A DNA stretch of 64,000 bases, taken from contig CM076958.1 in NCBI GenBank assembly GCA_039566865.1, positions 2,666,001 through 2,730,000 on the forward strand. Direction: 5' to 3'. Within the stretch, counting starts at the first letter, position 1; each line of letters opens with the position of its first letter. Made by a program: the position numbers and the translations under genes. Shown piece by piece: positions 56,180-64,000 of this stretch. Under the pieces are notes generated by a model, which was given only the letters and a program-made list of their open reading frames with translations, was not told the DNA's origin and searched no databases. This DNA is from Aurelia coerulea. Taxonomy: Eukaryota > Cnidaria > Scyphozoa > Semaeostomeae > Ulmaridae.

Positions 56180-56856
56180 GGAAAGGTATCTTAAAGGTGA
56201 AGGAAGGACGAAGTATGAAAGGTGCTAAGTCCAAGCCTTACTTTATTGCCTCCGTCAATTGAGCGATAAAACTTGGATTGGTCGAACAGAAAATCTGTTA
56301 CCTATTTTGCCCCCAATACGGAGTTCGGTCTTCTTCATAGGGAGTGGGTGGCTTTCTTGCATTCTTGGAACCCTGTGGACTTCTCAATCACAAGAAAAAC
56401 AAATCTGGCCTAAGTTATTTTGCAAAGGCAAACTCTTCCATAAAAGGCAATTAACCAAAAGCGGCAACCGATTGAAAGCATTGTAAGCTTTCCCTCTATG
56501 GAACCTAAAACTACTGCAGCTTACATGAAATCCAGCTCAAGTAATGAAAACTGTTATTTACGAGAAGTTTTGCAGGAATTTAATGGTCTTGGAATGAGAA
56601 AACAGTGAAAAGCAATCGCAAAAACCTCTCCAATTTGCGATAATTATCATCCACAAACTTTGACGCCATGAATCTATCTTTAGAAGGAATGCATTTGTGC
56701 CAAGGGGAAAGAGTGGTACGTCATCGAATATCCTTGCAAGGCACCAAATTATCTCCCTTGGTAACTATATAATGAGCGACAATTTGGAGCTATTGTATGA
56801 GACAAGATCGGGGACAAGATAAAAGGTGCCTGCTTGGGCAATGTGATGGGCCGGGA

Positions 56857-57253
56857 TCCCGGGGGGGGGGGTACTCTCATTATGGCCCAACAGTCGGTTT
56901 GAGGGTCTTACGAAATGACTACCAAATGGCCCTATTTATTAAATCCTACTACCGATTGGAGGTATTCCAAGATTCCTTGCCAGTTGTGAAGATTTCAACT
57001 CTGTAGGCTCCTCCGCACGGCAATATGGTCGTTGCAGCAGTAATTTTGCTTCGTTCAATCAGTTTTTACAATAGAAAATTTTGAAAAACTGCAGAAAATT
57101 TTTGCTACCAGACGCTACCAAATTGCCCAATTTTTGGTCCACCAACTACCATTTGGGGGTTTCTATAAAAAGATACTACCATTTGAGGGTATTTTCCAAA
57201 AATTTTGCTTTGGGCCTCTTTAACCCTGTCAGGCCACAATTGGAGTACCCCCG
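56857..57253. mobile_element. G-tract-ended element 2 with internal repeats
   Basis: Left end CCCC/G tract then TACTCTCATTATGGCC; right end GGCCACAATTGGAGTACCCC. Inside, ACTACCAAATGG / ACTACCATTTGGGGG and related units recur. Confidence 0.65.
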
Positions 57254-59045
57254 ATTAAATTCCGCGGGAAGAAAGGTAGATGATAGACCGAGATAGACTA
57301 TGAATAGACCAATGCCTCAGAACATTTTAGCATCCTTTGCAAGATGATAAACAAGGGATCATTTGCAACACTTCTGCCCTTCCTCAAGCAAGGGTAATAT
57401 AAAATCCCACATATTTTTTGTCTAAAATACTGTAAAAACATCACGAATTTCTTGTCTAAAATTTCCACAGGAAGATTTTGCGAACTACTGGGAAGGAAGA
57501 TGTCACAAAGCGCAGGATAAGAAATTCAGGTTGTACGTAACTGCATAGTCCATATAAGGAACCTTCGCCAGCCAGACGAAGCTCAATGACTGGTGGTTCT
57601 TTTATGTGGATTTTACAGTATTCTGTGCATCAACGTTACCACAGAATTCTTGAACATTATCTAGCCTGCAAGCATCAGTGTATTTGAGCTCATCATTAGC
57701 AACCAGATCAAAACTTGTCGGTGTCGCAATGTATTTTATCTCGATGGGAAAGAGAAAGCCCGATCGATAATTTGCCAAAAACATCATTTGCTCAATACTT
57801 GCAAAATTTGCTTACAATTCGTTCGTTCACCAGAAGCTAATCATTTCAAGTTAAAGGTGAGGAAAACTAAGGCAGCTCCTTCAATTCTTGCTGTGAATCG
57901 ACAGGCAAGAAAAGTTGGCGGTTCGCCAACCAGAACCCAAAATCGATCATAAACTTGAAAGCATTTTCCAACACTATTTATTATCAATAAAAACACAATC
58001 TTTCGTATACTTACATCCAAAAAACTTTGCTTTTACTTTTCTTCGAATCAATGAACACACAAACCGAACCAACATCCTATCGCCGGGCCTTTCTCGAAAT
58101 AGTTCATTTTACGATAGCATCAAAAGTTGTTTACGAGGTCCTTTCAGAAGCAATATCGTACACTATTACCAACTAAAAGTGAGTTATGCAATGTTTTGTG
58201 GGCTATATAAAAGGAAATAAAAACATTAAGGATTTATGATATTGGAACTGTACTAGCTGATTATGTGACACTGTGAAGAACACGAAGCCACGCAGGGGCG
58301 AGATATCAATCCTGATATCAATAGAGATTATTTTGTCTTGCAAATCGAAAGGATCCCAACAAGTTTGGGACAACAGAATTTATTTGCTATTTTCTACAAA
58401 AACTGTATGAATTTTGTCTCAGTTATATCAAATTCAAGACATTTCATTGTGCTAACCATTGAAAAACAAATCATCAAGGTCTGTCTTCTAAAAAATTAGA
58501 TGCCACGCGAAAATGCACGGGAATTAGAGCAATTGTAGTGTTTTGCATGAGTAATTTTGCGTAATCGCATTGCTCAAATCTTTTGATTTGTATCATAATT
58601 CTGGCGCGAATTATGAATTTGCAAAGCTTGCTTTCTTTGGTTCATCCCCCATCCACGTCCATTCCCCCAAAAGGTAACGACGCCCACCCACGCATAAGAA
58701 GCGACAATTTTGCAAGTGAGTGTGAATACAATGATGGATAGGTTCTTATAAAAGGATTGAAAATTTGGAAATTTCAGCCGGCAGGTTCTCAACCCGGGTT
58801 TTTACTGTACGAGATTTTTATGAGAACAAAATGATTGTACTGGTTTGTAACTATGAAGCGTTATGGATTATGCCTAAATAGTGCTAAAAATGCTTGCAAA
58901 CGTTGAAAATCTTGAATTTGGGGCTCGTGCCAAGCCTAAAGAAAAACACCATAAATCAAAAGTTTCCATCCTAATAGGATTAAGCTCAACAAAATAGTCA
59001 TTAAAAATCTAGAACAATTGGTGATTCTCCTTTTAGATTTTTGAC
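57254..59045. other. No gene seen
   Basis: AT-rich sequence. A fragment at 58482-58530 (GGTCTGTCTTCTAAAAAATT, GATGCCACG) may be a further relic of the 119-bp MITE type. Confidence 0.4.
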
Positions 59046-60033
59046 GTAGAAGAAGAGGCATAACGGAAAACCAGACCCACGACCAGTGGGACCGGACCCT
59101 AACAGATCAGACCCTGGGGAATACCCATTCATTTCGTTGTTTCCAGATAAAATATGGGGCACATTTATAACCGACTGCTTGCTCCTTGTCCTCATTAGAG
59201 CCTATCCTGGTTCCCAGAAAGCTCCCCGATGTGTAACACTGTATCATCTCCAAAAGAAAGCCAACAGTGTTTTAATCAGTAAATTGCCTTTGGTTTGTAT
59301 TAGATTTTGTGTTATCTGAATCTTGTTCTGAATGTGAATGTGAATCTTGTTCTGGAGAAAGTAAAGTAAGCTATATGGCCTAGCTACATTAGGCCATGCG
59401 TGAGTCTTCGTTCCTTTCAACAGAAATTTCTGCTGCTGGTTAAATTATTAAATTATTTATCTACACAAATTCAAACATCTAAATATCTACGTTATTGTGA
59501 TCAATAAACCCAGACAACATACAGGCGCTATGTCTTGGGCAGTAGGGACTCTGGAGGGGGTCAGTAACAACAGCAATTGTTGCTGTTGTTGGTTTTCTCT
59601 CAGCCGGGGATTCTATTGTTCAGCATCAGACGCCTCCGTCACTGACCTGACAATCAATGTGAAACAGACTCCAGTATATATCAGTATCTTATCGTATGTA
59701 TATAATTTTGTAGGTGTTTATGTAGTTACTTAGTTGTATGTTTTTATGTGTTGGCCATGGGGTAGACATTGTCTTTTGCTCCTCAAGGTATCGTACTGGT
59801 AGTGTTGCATAGTAGTTAAAGTATAGTAGAATGTAGCATATCTTGTAATATTTTATATTGATAAAAAAAAAAAAAAAAAAAAAAAAAATTATTAAATCAT
59901 ACATTCTTGCATTTGTAAATCCAAAGGTTATAATTCTTATCAGCGATGATTGTATTGGTCTTGTCTTCTTTTGGAGTGAAACCTCTGCGCTGCCGCTGCC
60001 AGTAGACACTCGCGAAGAAAAGGTATTGCCAGA

Positions 60034-60324
60034 GGGGGGGGGGGTGCTTGACCAGGTTTTGGTCGGGGACGTGCCATCGAAGCTCCAAAAACACACCCGT
60101 TCCTTATACCAATTTTACGAAAATGTACATCCGAACTTATACTTATACCAAAATCGTGAAAATCGATAACATTCCTTATACCAAAATCGCGAAAATCGAT
60201 ACCGTTCCTTGTACCAAAATCGCGAAAATCGATACCATTCCTTATACCAAAATCGCGAAAATCGATACCCTTCCCGATGGCACGTCCCCGTACCCAAAAT
60301 ATGTGAAGTACCCCCCCCCCCCGG
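60034..60324. mobile_element. G-tract-ended element 3 with 33-bp minisatellite
   Basis: Left arm is a G tract then TGCTTGACC and GGTCGGGGACGTGCCATCG; right arm CGATGGCACGTCCCCGTACC then a C tract and GGG. Between them four to five units of 33 bp (TTCCTTATACCAAAATCGCG then AAAATCGATACC) occupy 60090-60270. Confidence 0.8.
60090..60270 (+). repeat. 33-bp minisatellite
   Basis: Period 33 keeps an open frame in every unit on both strands. That is a consequence of the period being a multiple of three, not evidence of a gene. Confidence 0.93.
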
Positions 60325-60404
60325 GAGGTATGGTCTGGTCCGTTAGGGTCCGATCCTGCTTGTCCTGGGTCTGGTTATTCCGTTACGCCAGAAGAAGATA
60401 AGAG

Positions 60405-62449
60405 TTGATGACGAATAGTTGAGAAGCAATGTTTTGCTTTGAATTTTGCAAAATGGAGACAAATACGCCTATCATTTTGAAGTGAAGGAGAGCCAAAAGC
60501 TTTCAAGGTTCCAGCTGCCTCAGGACTAGCAAATACTCATTTGCTATCAAATTCAAGGTAACGAATGAGTTTATTACTCATCCTCTTATCCTCTATGCTG
60601 CAAATTTCTCCTCCAGGGCATGTGGGTAAAAAGAAGTGGAAACAATTGAGTTTGCTTTTTATCGACTGCAAAAATGTTCCTTTGCAGTTCTCTCCTTCAA
60701 GGCTTCAGGGTAGGAATGAGCACATGAAGTACCGCTTGAGGTACTATGAATTCAAAAATAGCCATCCTCGAAAAGCAGCTAAAATGGCCTAAGAGAGAAG
60801 ATCTGAATTTTTAGACCCACAAAGTAATGAGGTAAGAGGCAGTGCACGGTTAACAGTTGGTTCTATGTCTTAAGATTCTAAAATAAAATATCAAATTAAT
60901 CTGACACAGAAATTCATCATGTTTCGAAGTTTTAGCTGATTTGTTTTCCGACCATTGTGCTCACCGAGCCTACTTCTCGGCCCTTCTCCAAAATTAGAAA
61001 CAGCTGAGAGGTATAGCGTATAGCTGAAAGGATGAAAATACGGAAATATATAGAGATTCCTACTCAATTTTAGCACCTAGACGAAGCTTGCTTTAAATTT
61101 GGGGCAAATGTTTTGGGGTTGGCAGTTTCCAAAGATTTAGCACAAAGCATACCGAGTGAGTCATGCAGTGTCTTGGCCACTGGAGATTGATGCAGAAATT
61201 GGTCTACGTATTGATGTCTGCAAAGTACAAAGGAAGACGCAAAAACAAATAAAAAAAGGATGAGTTCCAATAAAGAAATGAATAAAACCGAAATAAACTT
61301 TACTTTAAGCGTCATATTTGGGAAATATATTGTGAAAGAATCTCAACTTACGCAAAAGGCACATGATGAAATGTTGAAAATTCTCCTAAAAATCCATGAC
61401 ACACAATTTCATACGCCAACATAGTATTTTGAAAATCTTCATAAAGTTCTGATGTCTAACCCGTCTAACAGCTATCAAATAAGTAAAATCCTCATCAAAT
61501 CCCCTACAGGAGCAAGGTTATTTCTTCAAATTCGTTGAAAGTTACAGACTTCTTTCTTCAAAAATTCAGAAGACAAAGATCATTAAAACCTATTTCCAAA
61601 ACTGAATGAAGAAATCATGTTATTATGTTCCCACTTTTTCGGTAAACCTCATTTAGTTTTGTAAAAAAAATGCTGCGTAGGTCCCTAAAACTCTGCATAT
61701 TTTTCAAATTCTATTTTTCAAGCTGGAACTGTGAATTGCAAAAAGATTCGTTTGTTTTCGCGCCAAAATGGACCAGAAACATAACGATAGCACTTTGCAA
61801 ACAACGCATGAACAATCTTCATGCTTCAACTCTCAACCTGTTTCAAATTTGATATTTCAAGCATGGGTAATTCGATTTTATTGAAATGGGTAATTAGACA
61901 CAGCAGTTATTTTTCAACTTTTAAGATTCTGCGGAGAAAAAATTCACATCGTTCTGCGGAGGAGGTTATAAATGTTACCCCACAGAAGCATAAAGCAGCA
62001 GCAATCGAGCACAACTGCGGTGTCTCACCACCCATGGTTTTTTTCGCGCCAAAATGGACCGGAAACATGACGACAGCCCTTTGCAAACAATGAACAATGT
62101 TGGAAGCAATCACCGTTCATTCAAGGGATGTTTACTAATAGTGTGTAAACTACAACAACAAATATTTTCTTTTGGGAGAAAAAAGACGGAAAATCAACTA
62201 ATATTGCTGGTTTCCGTCCTGATAACAAATTGTGTATTTCCAAGGAACTCAGAAATAAAAGGGTCAAAACGACCCGGTTGATCGTTATTATTAGCAACTA
62301 GGGGTAACAACATTTCTCAAATCAATCTCAGGAAACAAAATGTTGTACATGACAGCATCATATATCTTGGTCAAGATATAATCACATTTTTGGAGTTATT
62401 TTTCTCCAAAATTAGTCGGCATTTAAAAAAATTAATTAAACATCTCGAC
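60405..62449. other. No confident gene; one exon-like stretch and a direct repeat
   Basis: On the minus strand, 61079-61213 is bounded by TTTGCAG and a weak donor-like GTGCTA and reads HQYVDQFLHQSPVAKTLH, DSLGMLCAKSLETANPK. It could be an exon of an unknown gene. Direct repeats TCGCGCCAAAATGGACC (about 61759 and 62048) with about 75 similar bases lie about 290 bases apart. Confidence 0.35.
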
Positions 62450-62451
62450 TA

Positions 62452-62870
62452 CACGTTTTTTTTATAAGAAACTGGTTTATAAGAAACTAGTACTACGATG
62501 ACCAAAAATTTAAGAAACTCTAGTACTACGCTCCAGAACAGTTAAGAAACTCTAAAATCATATTTCTGTATGTCTCTCTTATTTTATGTCTCTCTAACAA
62601 AGGTACATTCATCTCTTTTTAACTTTTAACTGCAAAAATTGGCAAATTTTTTGCCTTAATGTGCATGGCTTATTGGTTGTGACAATGTCAATGCAAAATG
62701 GAACCCCTTTGTCGATAAGAAGGCTCAACTTTGAACAATACCACAATTATAGGCCCAAAAAATAAGAAACTAATTAAGAAACTTTTACTACTAAAAAATC
62801 GAAATTTTCATGAGAAATTAAGATAATTTTAGTACTAAGTGCTGATCCAAGTTTCTTATAAAAAAACGTG
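62452..62870. mobile_element. TA-flanked MITE, copy 2 of CACGTTTTTT family
   Basis: Same termini as 27066-27468, with TA at 62450-62451 and 62871-62872. AAGAAACT and CTAGTACTA blocks are conserved. Confidence 0.88.
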
Positions 62871-62872
62871 TA

Positions 62873-64000
62873 TGCATGAGTAAAGAAAATGAAAAATAAA
62901 TGACAAATGTTTGAATGGATATTGCAAGAATGGACATTTTTTCAAGTTCCCTAAAGATATTTGCAACTGAACATCACACATTGAGGTTTTTAACAACACA
63001 TATCAGCGATTTTTTTGTGACAACATCGCAAAAACTCACACACACACGCAAATCTCAAAGATCTCGAAAAAAATCATAGAAAAATCATTAAATCCCACAG
63101 CATTAATGAACATTTCACAGAAAATCTAAAAAACCACAGACAAATTCACGTGCAGCATTTTCAGAAGTGATTTTCATTTCGGTTTTCAAGCTATTCTGAA
63201 TCTTGTGCCAATTAAACCCATTTAAATTGATACAGTTCAACCAGCTTTATCCAAAAAGAAGGCTAAATTTCAACCAATGAAATGTATTCAGTTTGTTGGA
63301 CTGACCAATCAGAAGGCCCCATTCGATAACCTGACTTAGTTTAAGCTGATTTAACTTGCATGCGTCAATGGGGGTTTGATTAACATATACTTTTCTTTAT
63401 CTCAAACAGCAACAGGAGTTTGTGCCTCAGTCTTGGGGCTAATCTACATTAATTTAAAATGAAGAGATGAAGCATGAAAAAATGAGGCCCCCGTAACACC
63501 AATGACAGAAATGAAGCGCAACCAGGAGTTTAGAAGGGGCCTATAATGACTAACTTCACTGATGTTCTATACTGGTCCTATGGAAGCCATAACTGGGCTT
63601 CTTTCAACAAGTTTCGACCATTTTCTCGAGTGCATCGATTGGGCAGAAAAATATTTTTGGTGTGGTAGGGATATAACGTATCCCACAAGTGAGCTAAATC
63701 ATAAATTTGGTATTACATTTCACTGATTTTACCATGTTACCAAAACTTTTTGCATTTCTTGAAACTTCATTTTGATGATTTCTCCATTTTGTGAATAAAA
63801 CAAGAGTCGTTGAGGTAAAGGAAAGCTATTCCTGGAAAGAGCATCTTGGCAAGTCTGTGCAAACGACAATGTCTCGTCCACAGCTGACCTGTCAAGGAGC
63901 TACACAAGTTATCTAAAGAAAGATATGCCAGCCTGCTAATAATTGACATATCGTGTATCTTTTTATGGAGTGTAGAAATTGGTAAAATTAATAGCTAAGT
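62873..64000. other. Right edge, no gene seen
   Basis: AT-rich sequence with a short CACACACA run near 63040. No element ends or exons were recognised. Confidence 0.45.

Larger units (their letters stand above)
59046..60400. mobile_element. 1.35-kb element bounded by about 70-bp inverted repeats
   Basis: Left arm GGCATAACGGAAAACCAGAC ... ACCGGACCCTAAC (59056-59112) and right arm the inverse, GTTAGGGTCCGATCC ... GTCTGGTTATTCCGTTACGCC (60342-60390). It contains an A run at 59862-59887 and the G-tract element 3. Confidence 0.6.

Noticed and set aside
60048..60401. Protein with repeated 11-residue units (TKIAKIDTIPY)
   Set aside because: The period of 33 bases keeps any frame open on both strands. 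It lies inside a repeat element with G-tract ends.

Overview
The window reads as metazoan nuclear DNA: it is AT-rich, its genes are split by GT-AG introns, and it is crowded with transposon relics, SINEs, LINE tails and simple repeats. No bacterial features are present. The repeat content (5S-derived and tRNA-derived SINEs, CR1/L2-like LINE fragments, many palindromic MITEs, hammerhead-bearing inverted repeats) suits an invertebrate. A cnidarian is my guess, but the sequence does not prove it.

One host gene dominates. Fourteen minus-strand exons between 40546 and 5442 join in a single consistent reading frame and encode an atypical kinesin of the KIF26 family (vertebrate KIF26A/KIF26B, nematode VAB-8). 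The joined exons give about 1174 residues: an N-terminal CxxC region, a degenerate motor domain, a long Ser-rich and acidic tail exon, and small C-terminal exons. Both ends are open. C-terminal exons should lie beyond position 1. N-terminal exons should lie above 40546, and a candidate with the right phase is at 52530-52632.

Layout: 356-4864 is a DNA transposon with about 515-bp terminal inverted repeats and a transposase-like frame broken by one TGA. Region 4865-8165 holds the last four visible exons among MITEs. Region 8166-11039 is an intron built almost wholly of mobile elements, including a LINE fragment split by a mariner-type MITE. Region 11040-22124 holds the motor and tail exons; its introns contain TTAA-flanked MITEs, palindromic elements and a degenerate array of about 172-bp units. 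Region 25764-40148 is a 14.4-kb intron with scattered repeats. Region 40547-64000 contains no confidently recognised gene, only candidate upstream exons and repeats. The repeats include a near-perfect hammerhead ribozyme at 42894-42934 and three elements whose ends are long G tracts.

The most notable signals are the hammerhead inside an inverted-repeat element, three LINE-tail hairpins with compensatory base changes, several foldback families whose ends lie next to kinesin splice sites, and the G-tract-ended elements carrying short internal tandem repeats.
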